From: Planctomycetota bacterium
Lineage (GTDB): Bacteria; Planctomycetota; UBA1135; GCA-002686595
Assembly: GCA_020638855.1 (NCBI GenBank)
Contig: JACKHT010000025.1
Coordinates: 1 to 30,138, forward strand
Direction: 5' to 3'
Length of the DNA stretch: 30,138 bases
Shown: positions 13,269 to 20,121 of the stretch, one piece after another
Layout: each line of letters opens with the position of its first letter
Numbering within the stretch: the first letter of the stretch is position 1
Notes under the pieces: model-generated
What the model was told of the DNA's origin: nothing
The model's database searches: none
What the model saw: the letters and a program-made list of their open reading frames with translations, nothing else
Translations under genes and position numbers: made by a program

Positions 13269-15824
13269 TTACGCATGGGCCCCTTCAGGAGCTTTATCGC
13301 GCGCCGTAACTTGGAAGGTCGTGCCATCCCAATCCACATGCGCCACTTGCCCGCGCGAGAGGGTTCCCGCCAGGATCGCATCGGCGATGGGGTTCAAGAT
13401 GCGGCGTTGGATGACCCGCTTGAGCGGGCGGGCGCCAAACTCGGGGTCGTAGCCTTCGCGGGCCAGTTCGGCTCGCGCGGCGTCGGTCAGGTCGATCGAG
13501 AGTTCTTGATCGGCCAGGTGCTTGCCGAGGCGGTCGACTTGCACATCGACGATGGCGCTGAGCTGCTCGGGTTTGAGCGGTTGGAAGGTCAGCACTTCGT
13601 CGAGGCGATTGAGGAACTCGGGGCGGAAGAACTCGCGCAGTTGGCCCTCGCCGCGCAGGTTGCTGGTCATCAAGACCAGGGTCTGGCTGAAGTCCACCGT
13701 GCGGCCTTGGCCGTCGGTCAGACGACCGTCATCGAGGAGCTGCAAAAGCACGTTGAACACGTCCCCGTGGGCTTTCTCGACTTCGTCGAGCAAGATCACG
13801 CTGTGCGGGCGGCGGCGAACCGCCTCGGTCAGGGCTCCGCCCTCTTCGTAGCCCACGTAGCCCGGGGGCGCGCCGATCAGGCGCGAGACCGCGTGCTTCT
13901 CCATGTACTCGCTCATGTCGATGCGCACCATGTTGCGCTCGTCATCGAACAGGAACCAAGCCAGCGAACGGGCGAGCTCGGTCTTGCCCACGCCAGTGGG
14001 GCCGAGCAACAGGAACGAGCCCAGCGGGCGGTTGGGTTCCTGGACGCCAGCGCGCGCGCGGCGGACCGCTTGCGAGATGGCGGTGATGGCCTCGTCCTGG
14101 CCGATGATGCGCTCGTGCAAGCGATCTTCCATGTGCAGGAGCTTGGCGCGTTCGGTTTCGATCAGCTTAGCGGCCGGGATTCCGGTCCAGCGGGCGATGA
14201 CTTGCGCGATCGATTCCTCGGACACGGCCTCGGGTAGGAGCGCGCCGTCCTTTTGCAGTGCGGCCAGCTCGGCGGAGTTGCGTTCGAGGGTTTTCTGGGC
14301 TTCGGGCAATTCGGCGTAGCGGATTTGGCCGACGCGTTCGAGGTTGCCTTCGCGCTCCAAGCGCTTGGCTTCGGCGCCCAGCGCTTCGATGTGGGCCTTG
14401 CCGGCTCGAATCGCTTGGATCACCGACTTCTCCTGCTGCCAGCGCGCGCGCAGCCCCGAGCCCTCCTCCTTGAGGTTGGCAAGGCGGTCGGCGATCTTAC
14501 GTAGGCGCTCAGCGTGGCCGGATTCGTCTTCTTTGGTGAGCGCGGCTTTTTCGATTTCGAGCGTGCGGATGCGGCGCTCGATCGTGTCGAGTTCGGGCGG
14601 CAGCGAGTCGATGGCGGTGCGCAGTTGCGCGGCAGCCTCATCGATGCAGTCGATGGCCTTGTCGGGCAGGAAGCGGTCCGAGATATGGCGATCGGAGAGG
14701 CGCGCGGCGGCGGTCAGGGCCCCGTCTTCGATGCGCACCCCGTGGTGCACCTCGTAGCGCTCCTTGAGGCCACGCAGGATCGCCACCGTGTCTTCGACCG
14801 TGGGCTCGGAGACCATCACGGGCATGAAGCGGCGCTCGAGCGCGGCGTCTTTTTCGATGTACTTGCGGTATTCGTCGAGCGTCGTCGCCCCGATGCAGTG
14901 CAGCTCGCCGCGGGCTAGGGCGGGTTTGAGCAGGTTGGCGGCATCGACGGCACCTTCGGCGCCACCGGCACCGACCAGGGTGTGCAACTCGTCGATGAAC
15001 AGCACGATTTCGCCGTTGGATTCGGAAATCTCGGTCAGCACGGCTTTGAGGCGTTCCTCAAACTCGCCGCGGTACTTGGCACCGGCGAGCAGTTGCCCCA
15101 GGTCGAGCGACATGACGCGCTTGCCTTTGAGCCCTTCGGGGACGTCGCCCGATTCGATGCGCTGGGCGATGCCTTCGACGATGGCGGTCTTGCCCACGCC
15201 AGGTTCGCCGATCAGAACGGGGTTGTTCTTGCGGCGCCGCGAGAGCACTTGGATCGTGCGGCGGATTTCCTCATCGCGGCCGATGACCGGGTCGAGCTTG
15301 CCGGCTTTGGCATCGGCGGTTAGGTCGCGGGCGTACTTGTTGAGCGAGTCGAAGGTGCTCTCAGGGTCCGGGGTTTGGACCTTGGCGCCCTTGCGCACGT
15401 CTTCCAGCGCGACTTGGACACGGTCGAGGGTCAGCCGGCGGTCAGCAAAGATTTTGGCCAGCACGCCGTCGGGCTTGGAGACCAGCGCCGCGAACAGGGT
15501 TTCGGTCGACACGTAGTCATCGCCGAGCTTGCCAGCCAAGCGGCTGGCCTCTTGCAGAACGGTGCCTAGGGTGGGGGAGGCGCCGAGCGGTTGGCCCGTG
15601 GCGCTCTGGCGCGGCAGGGAGGCCAAGGCGCGGTCGACTTCGGCGATGAGCGCCGCAGGTTCGACGTCGAGCTTGGAAAAGAGCGCTCCAAACACCCCTT
15701 CGCGCTTCTCCATCAGCGCGGCGAACAGGTGCAGCGGGGTGACCTGGGGGTGCCCCGCTTCTTGCGCGGCCTGCTGGGCTTGGGCGAGGGCTTCTTGGGC
15801 GAAGGTGGTGAACGGTGTTTGCAT
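13269..15824 (-). CDS. clpB: ATP-dependent chaperone / disaggregase ClpB
   Basis: An 851-aa cytoplasmic AAA+ protein that pulls polypeptides out of aggregates together with DnaK. Domains in order: N-terminal Clp repeat domain (1-145), first ATPase with Walker A GEPGVGKT (206-213), Walker B VLFIDE (274-279) and arginine-finger region ERRF (330-333); a coiled-coil middle domain (about 410-530) that separates ClpB from ClpA/ClpC; second ATPase with GPTGVGKT (608-615) and VILLDE (676-681); and the C-terminal domain with 'GARPLKR'. No ClpP-binding IGF/L tripeptide loop is obvious. The stretch between TSNL (720-723) and FRPEFLNR (733-740) is about 20 residues shorter than I recall for E. coli ClpB. 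The ATG at 15824 is supported by an AGGAG 10 nt upstream. Confidence 0.97.
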   Translation of the reverse strand: MQTPFTTFAQEALAQAQQAAQEAGHPQVTPLHLFAALMEKREGVFGALFSKLDVEPAALIAEVDRALASLPRQSATGQPLGASPTLGTVLQEASRLAGKLGDDYVSTETLFAALVSKPDGVLAKIFADRRLTLDRVQVALEDVRKGAKVQTPDPESTFDSLNKYARDLTADAKAGKLDPVIGRDEEIRRTIQVLSRRRKNNPVLIGEPGVGKTAIVEGIAQRIESGDVPEGLKGKRVMSLDLGQLLAGAKYRGEFEERLKAVLTEISESNGEIVLFIDELHTLVGAGGAEGAVDAANLLKPALARGELHCIGATTLDEYRKYIEKDAALERRFMPVMVSEPTVEDTVAILRGLKERYEVHHGVRIEDGALTAAARLSDRHISDRFLPDKAIDCIDEAAAQLRTAIDSLPPELDTIERRIRTLEIEKAALTKEDESGHAERLRKIADRLANLKEEGSGLRARWQQEKSVIQAIRAGKAHIEALGAEAKRLEREGNLERVGQIRYAELPEAQKTLERNSAELAALQKDGALLPEAVSEESIAQVIARWTGIPAAKLIETERAKLLHMEDRLHERIIGQDEAITAISQAVRRARAGVQEPNRPLGSFLLLGPTGVGKTELARSLAWFLFDDERNMVRIDMSEYMEKHAVSRLIGAPPGYVGYEEGGALTEAVRRRPHSVILLDEVEKAHGDVFNVLLQLLDDGRLTDGQGRTVDFSQTLVLMTSNLRGEGQLREFFRPEFLNRLDEVLTFQPLKPEQLSAIVDVQVDRLGKHLADQELSIDLTDAARAELAREGYDPEFGARPLKRVIQRRILNPIADAILAGTLSRGQVAHVDWDGTTFQVTARDKAPEGAHA

Positions 15825-15834
15825 GGTGATGGAT

Positions 15835-15839
15835 CTCCT
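15835..15839 (-). promoter_or_regulatory. Shine-Dalgarno site of clpB
   Basis: On the minus strand AGGAG lies 10 nt before the clpB ATG. It is one of the few clear ribosome binding sites in the window and fixes the start. Confidence 0.75.
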
Positions 15840-15923
15840 GAGGCCCGTAGTTGGCGGGCACGAAAACTATGAGCAACCGCCGTGCCAGCCCCCTTGGGGC
15901 TCCCAGCGGGGATTTTGAGGTAT

Positions 15924-15969
15924 CTAGGTGCCAAAATGGCGGCCTAGCTGCCAATCAGGCTGGGCTAGA
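15924..15969. promoter_or_regulatory. candidate operator: helically phased CTAG-containing repeats upstream of clpB
   Basis: CTAGGTGCCA (15924-15933) and CTAGCTGCCA (15944-15953) match at 9 of 10 positions and start exactly 20 bp apart. A third CTAG begins at 15965. The first copy is also the left arm of an imperfect palindrome with TGGC-GG-CCTAG (15937-15947) around AAA. The site sits in the 251-bp divergent space between clpB and the DUF3750 gene. No CIRCE element (TTAGCACTC-N9-GAGTGCTAA) is present. Operator function is inferred. Confidence 0.35.
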
Positions 15970-16075
15970 TTGCGCTGGCGACTCGACAGCAGCCGCGTAT
16001 TGGCTTCTGGCCTCCGTTATGGTGCGGGACGCTGTAGCCCATCGCCTTGCGACTCTCGCTCCCCATAGCCCAACC

Positions 16076-16795
16076 ATGCCGTTCGTTCTTGTCCGTTTGC
16101 TTTGCCTGATCGTGCCGCTGGCCTGCTTGGGGTTCGGCAGCTGCGCCATCACCCCGCCCTCGACCCTGGCGGAGCGGATCGGTTCGCAGCCTGCGGTGCT
16201 GGTCAAGAGCTTGCGCATTCCCGACACCGAGGTTTGGTACTCGCGCTTCGCCCAGCACTCGTGGCTCGACGTGCGCATGCAGCCCGATGGGGTTTGGATT
16301 CGGCTCGAGATCGAAACGCCCCGCTCGGGGGTGACCCTATTCCGCATCCCCGACGAAGAGGCCTATGCGGACCGCCGTTGGGGCCGGGCGATCCATGTGC
16401 GCAAGGCCGTGATCGGGGAGCCCGCCGCCGAAATCGCCAAGCAGGCGATCCGCCTGACGCGCAACCGCAAGTGGCCCCACTACCAAGCCTACCCGGGCCC
16501 CAACAGCAACACCTACGTGGCCGAGCTGCTCGAAGCCTTGCCCGAGATCGGCACCACGCTCGACGCCAACGCGGTGGGCAAGGACTTCCAATTGCGCGTA
16601 GGCAAGAGCGAGACCGGATCGGGGGTCGAGGCCGATGCGTACATCCTCGGCCTGCAGTTGGGTCTGCAAGAAGGCATCGAACTCCACCTGCTCGGATTCA
16701 CCCTCGGCCTAGGGCTGCAACCCTTGACGTTGAAACTCCCCTTCGTCCCCGAGCTGCGCTGGATGTGGGGCAACCGCGGGATCGAACAGCTCTGA
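16076..16795 (+). CDS. DUF3750 family predicted lipoprotein
   Basis: A 239-aa protein. The N-terminus is a long hydrophobic signal with two possible lipidation cysteines, C17 (PLAC) and C23 (FGSC). The body matches my memory of the DUF3750 family: 'YPGPNSNTYVAELLEALPEI' around residues 138-158, then 'NAVGKDF' and a Gly/Leu-rich C-terminal half with 'LGLQLGLQEGIELHLLGFTLGL'. The pattern of a GPNSNT strand-turn with later Leu/Gly repeats suggests membrane-associated folding; no biochemical function is known to me. The ATG at 16076 opens the signal sequence, whereas an in-frame codon at 15851 would add 75 residues with no signal. It is divergent from clpB and convergent with dapA, so it is probably monocistronic. 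Confidence 0.75.
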   Translation: MPFVLVRLLCLIVPLACLGFGSCAITPPSTLAERIGSQPAVLVKSLRIPDTEVWYSRFAQHSWLDVRMQPDGVWIRLEIETPRSGVTLFRIPDEEAYADRRWGRAIHVRKAVIGEPAAEIAKQAIRLTRNRKWPHYQAYPGPNSNTYVAELLEALPEIGTTLDANAVGKDFQLRVGKSETGSGVEADAYILGLQLGLQEGIELHLLGFTLGLGLQPLTLKLPFVPELRWMWGNRGIEQL

Positions 16796-16842
16796 TCGAC
16801 CGGCCTCTGCGCTCAGCCCGAGTGATCGAGCTGCGCGATCGG

Positions 16843-16861
16843 TGCAGCACCTAGTGCTGCA
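16843..16861. terminator. perfect 8-bp hairpin with the dapA stop codon as its loop
   Basis: TGCAGCAC (16843-16850) and GTGCTGCA (16854-16861) flank CTA, which on the minus strand is the TAG stop of dapA. A smaller stem GATCG/CGATC lies at 16824-16840. Located between two convergent genes, these may terminate both transcripts, although no T-run is present. Confidence 0.5.
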
Positions 16862-17774
16862 GGCTTGCTTCGACGTCCAAGCACCCCAGCGCGGTGAGCG
16901 CGACACGCAGCCGATCGCGCAACCCGCTCTCGGCCGGCATCAAGGGCAGGCGTAGTTCGCCCGGGTAGCCGCGCTGCAGTTCCAAGGCGGCTTTGAGCGG
17001 CGTGGGGTTGGGGCCCAGGGTCAGGCAGGCCATCAACGGGGCGAGGCTCGTTTCGAGTTGTTCGACGCGGCGGTCGGAGGGGTTGATGGCGGCTAGGCCG
17101 ACGAGTTCGGCGACTTCGCGCGGCATGAGGTTGCCGATGACGGTGATGGCTCCCACCGCGCCGCGGCGCAGGAAGTCGACCATGGCCAGGTCGTCGCCGG
17201 CGAAGACGTCAAGGTTTGGGTTGCCGCACAGGGCGTCGATGCGCGCGAGCGAGCGCGAGGCTTCCTTGATGCCGACGATGTTTTCGACCGAGTTGGCCAG
17301 CGCGTGCGCGGTGGCCGGGGCCATGTCGCAGCCCGTGCGCGTGGGCACGTTGTACAGCAGGATGGGGGTGTGCGGTTGGGCCTTGGCCAGCGCTTCGAAG
17401 TGCGCGACTTGGCCGCGCGCATCGGGCACGGTGTAGTAGGGGGTGACCGCCAAGAGGCCTTGCACGCCGACCTGCACCGCGACTTGGGCCATTTCCAAAC
17501 TCGCCTGGGTACTCGGTGCTCCCACGCCGGCCAGGATCGGGATGCGACCGTCGACTTGATCGACTCCAAGGCTCCAGATCTGGCGCCGTTCGGCCAAGCT
17601 CATCGAGGCCGACTCTCCGGTGGATCCGGTGAGCACCAAGCCCTGCGACCCCCCCGTCACATGGAACTCGATGTCGGCGCGCAGCGTGGCTTCGTCCAGT
17701 TGTCCGTTACGAATCGGCGTCGGCAGCGCCGTGATGCTCCCCGCAAAGGGATGTTGTTTGTTTCCCCGTCCCAT
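16851..17774 (-). CDS. dapA: 4-hydroxy-tetrahydrodipicolinate synthase
   Basis: A 307-aa cytoplasmic aldolase-fold enzyme that condenses pyruvate with aspartate semialdehyde, the first committed step to diaminopimelate and lysine. Visible active-site residues: K170 in GIKEAS (Schiff-base lysine), Y141 and R146 in YNVPTRTG (R146 fits the residue binding the aspartate-semialdehyde carboxylate, favouring DapA over sialate lyases), Y114/Y115 in TPYY, and GSTGE (50-54), where the first Thr of the usual GTTGE is Ser. Length is normal (about 290-310). The ATG at 17774 follows from the family N-terminus; extension upstream in frame runs into pdxJ-shadow sequence. No clear Shine-Dalgarno. It follows pdxJ by 88 nt on the same strand and is probably co-transcribed or driven from that gap. 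Confidence 0.93.
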   Translation of the reverse strand: MGRGNKQHPFAGSITALPTPIRNGQLDEATLRADIEFHVTGGSQGLVLTGSTGESASMSLAERRQIWSLGVDQVDGRIPILAGVGAPSTQASLEMAQVAVQVGVQGLLAVTPYYTVPDARGQVAHFEALAKAQPHTPILLYNVPTRTGCDMAPATAHALANSVENIVGIKEASRSLARIDALCGNPNLDVFAGDDLAMVDFLRRGAVGAITVIGNLMPREVAELVGLAAINPSDRRVEQLETSLAPLMACLTLGPNPTPLKAALELQRGYPGELRLPLMPAESGLRDRLRVALTALGCLDVEASLQH

Positions 17775-17862
17775 AGGTGCAGCATGGAGAATGGCGCGCA
17801 CGCATCCAAGATCCTTTCCGAGAGAACGGCCCAATTTCGGCACGTACCCCGCACCAAGCACG

Positions 17863-18579
17863 CTAGGCCAGGAGTTTGCCCATCTCTCCAATCGCGCGTG
17901 CAACCCCCACGAACACCGAGCGCGCCACGATGGCGAATCCGATGTTGAGTTCTTCGACCTGGGGTAGGGCGGCCACCTTGGTGGTGTTTTGGTAGTCCAA
18001 ACCGTGCCCGGCGTTGACGCGCAAGCCGATTTGGGCGGCGTGGGCGGCGGCGCGGGCCAGGCGTTCGAGGGCGGCGGTTTGCGCGGGGCCGCTGGCATGG
18101 GCATAGGCGCCGGTGTGCAGTTCGACAAACGGCGCGCCGAGCTCCATGGCCATGTCGAGTTGGCGTAGGTCAGGGTCGATGAATATCGAAACGACGCCGC
18201 CTGCTTCCTTGAGCCGCGGAATCGCCTCGCGCAGCCGCGCGGCTTCAGCGACCACATCGAGCCCACCCTCGGTGGTGATCTCCTGGCGGTTTTCGGGGAC
18301 TAGGCAGAATGCTTGGGCATGACTCTTGCAGGCCAAGTCGAGCATTTCGGGATCGAGGCTCGTTTCCAGGTTGAGCAGCGTGGTGATGCGTTCGCGCAGG
18401 CGCTGCACGTCGTCATCCTGGATGTGGCGGCGGTCCTTGCGCAGGTGGCAGGTGATGCCCTGAGCACCCGCGGCTTCGGCCGCAAGGGCCCATTCCACGG
18501 GATCGGGAAAGGCCTCGCGGCGGGCCTGGCGCAGGGTGGCCACGTGGTCCACGTTCACATGCAAGCGGGGCTTGGTCAT
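17863..18579 (-). CDS. pdxJ: pyridoxine 5'-phosphate synthase
   Basis: A 238-aa TIM-barrel enzyme that closes the pyridoxine ring from 1-deoxyxylulose 5-phosphate and 3-amino-2-oxopropyl phosphate in the DXP-dependent vitamin B6 pathway. The N-terminal 'VNVDHVATLRQARR' (8-21) and 'CHLRKDRRHIQD' (44-55) are diagnostic. The catalytic set H45, E72 and H192 is present, and 'NAGHGLDY' closes the barrel. Length is standard. The ATG at 18579 lies 6 nt after the stop of the upstream peptidase gene, and a weak AAGGACC sits inside that gene's end (18591-18597), so translation is likely coupled. The partner enzyme PdxA is not in the window. Confidence 0.96.
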   Translation of the reverse strand: MTKPRLHVNVDHVATLRQARREAFPDPVEWALAAEAAGAQGITCHLRKDRRHIQDDDVQRLRERITTLLNLETSLDPEMLDLACKSHAQAFCLVPENRQEITTEGGLDVVAEAARLREAIPRLKEAGGVVSIFIDPDLRQLDMAMELGAPFVELHTGAYAHASGPAQTAALERLARAAAHAAQIGLRVNAGHGLDYQNTTKVAALPQVEELNIGFAIVARSVFVGVARAIGEMGKLLA

Positions 18580-18585
18580 TGGCGA

Positions 18586-20022
18586 TCAGAGGTCCTTGCG
18601 TTTCTTGCGGGCCAACCAGTACTTCCGGAATTCGGCTTCGAAGCCAGCAATGTCGACTTGGTACACCTTTTGGAGGGCTGCGTCGATGGCCGGCAGGTCG
18701 CCCCGGGGCACCGCTCCCATGGTGTGGACGAATTCCTGGAATTTGGCGGCGCCAAACTTCGAGTGTCGCGCGAATTCGATCAGGGCGGCCGCTTGCGCGT
18801 AGCTCTCGCCTGCGTCGCTTCCGCCAGTGACGCGTTCGGTGTCCGCGTCGTCGAGTAGGCTGTCCAGCACGAAGAATTTGTCGAAGTGCTTGTAGGCGTC
18901 GCGCTTGACCAGGTTCTTGACCGAGCTCAGGTCGCCAGGGGTGGCCGCCATGTACTCGGCCACGCCCTCTTGGAACCAGGAACCTCCGCCGCTCAGGTGC
19001 AACCGGTTCTGGAAGATCTGGTGGGTCGCTTCGTGGATGTGGACCGGCGCCAGCGTGCTTTGGTGGTAGGTGGCGTACACGTCGCCGAAGGCTACTCCCG
19101 CCGAGGTCTCGCGACGGTCCTGGAAGACCCGCTCGCACCAGTCATGATATTGGTCGGAATCGACGAAGTAGAACACCGGCAAGAGCCGCTGCGCGGGCAT
19201 GTCTTCGAACGGGAAAACCTCGCGGATTGCCTCGTAGTTCGCGTCGAGTTTCTTGCCGAAGTCTTTGGTGGTGCTCTTGCCGATGTTGGTGAGGATGATG
19301 TAGTACTTGGTGCGATACACCAGGAAGAGGCCTTTCTCCTGGACCTTCTCGGGGGCGTCGCGCTTCCAACGGGCTTCGGCCTCCTCGTCGGTCCAATTGG
19401 GATCGCGCGTCGGGCCGTCGTAACGGATCGCGCCCCACAGCCAATCGAGGACCGCAGCCCGATCGGCTTCGACCAAGGCCGGGTCGGTGCGGACTTCGAG
19501 CGAGTAGCCCACTCTTTCGGTCAACCCGCACAGGAACAGCTGGTGGTTCACCTCGCGGGTTTCCGCTTTGGTCGCGAACAGGCCCAGCCAGGCGACGGGC
19601 ACGTAGCCGTAGGGTCCTTCGCGGTACTCGGTCTTGGAAAACTGCGCTTGGCCAGGATGCTCGGGATCGCCACTGGTGGGGGTGGGGAGGTTGTACTCGG
19701 CGATCCGCAGCACGTCGTTGGGTTCCTCGAAGCCGAAGAGGTCCTTCTCCAGGAACGACAGGGAAAGCGTGAACTTGGTCTCGCCGATGCGGCCGCTCCA
19801 CATGCCCTGGATCTGACCCATGGGCTTGGCGACGATGGTTTCGAGGTCCTCGATTCCCGCCAGCGAAACGCTCAGGTTTTGCTCAGGGAAGGCGATCGCT
19901 TGCGATCCCGCCGCTGGTTCGTCCGTTTGGGCCGAAACGGGGGAGAGCAAGGGCAGCCAGGCAAGCAGGCACACCGCGCGCAGCCACCGGGGCGCGGTCC
20001 AAGTACGGGAGAGTCGTTGCAT
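18586..20022 (-). CDS. secreted gluzincin-type metallopeptidase (HExxH, DUF1570/peptidase MA-like)
   Basis: A 478-aa exported protein; signal peptide ends VSA|QT near residue 31. The N-terminal half (about 40-220) has 'AFPEQNLSVSLAGI' and a mixed alpha/beta look. The C-terminal half begins with 'YYIILTNIGKSTTKDF' and contains HEATH (330-334) followed by WFQEGVAEY (349-357), giving HExxH-x17-E with E352 as the likely third zinc ligand. This is the pattern of peptidase-MA/DUF1570 proteins common in planctomycetes. After about 400 it is helical and ends basic (ARKKRKDL). The ATG at 20022 opens the signal peptide; an in-frame start at 20154 would add 44 residues reaching past the start of the divergent gene at 20122. 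It is the first gene of a likely peptidase-pdxJ-dapA unit. Confidence 0.85.
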   Translation of the reverse strand: MQRLSRTWTAPRWLRAVCLLAWLPLLSPVSAQTDEPAAGSQAIAFPEQNLSVSLAGIEDLETIVAKPMGQIQGMWSGRIGETKFTLSLSFLEKDLFGFEEPNDVLRIAEYNLPTPTSGDPEHPGQAQFSKTEYREGPYGYVPVAWLGLFATKAETREVNHQLFLCGLTERVGYSLEVRTDPALVEADRAAVLDWLWGAIRYDGPTRDPNWTDEEAEARWKRDAPEKVQEKGLFLVYRTKYYIILTNIGKSTTKDFGKKLDANYEAIREVFPFEDMPAQRLLPVFYFVDSDQYHDWCERVFQDRRETSAGVAFGDVYATYHQSTLAPVHIHEATHQIFQNRLHLSGGGSWFQEGVAEYMAATPGDLSSVKNLVKRDAYKHFDKFFVLDSLLDDADTERVTGGSDAGESYAQAAALIEFARHSKFGAAKFQEFVHTMGAVPRGDLPAIDAALQKVYQVDIAGFEAEFRKYWLARKKRKDL

Positions 20023-20121
20023 GCGAGCGGGGTTTGCTGGGACGTGTGGCTGGCAGACCTTTGGGGAACGGAAACGGAACGCTAAGGTACCGCGAACCCG
20101 TTTCTTGCCCAGGCCATCATC

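Noticed and set aside
13275..14237. Plus-strand open frame of 320 codons inside clpB
   Set aside because: Fully antisense to conserved ClpB ATPase sequence; no independent evidence.
15825..16075. CIRCE or a sigma32-type promoter upstream of clpB
   Set aside because: I looked for TTAGCACTC/GAGTGCTAA arms and for CTTGAA with CCCCAT spacing on the minus strand and found no acceptable match.
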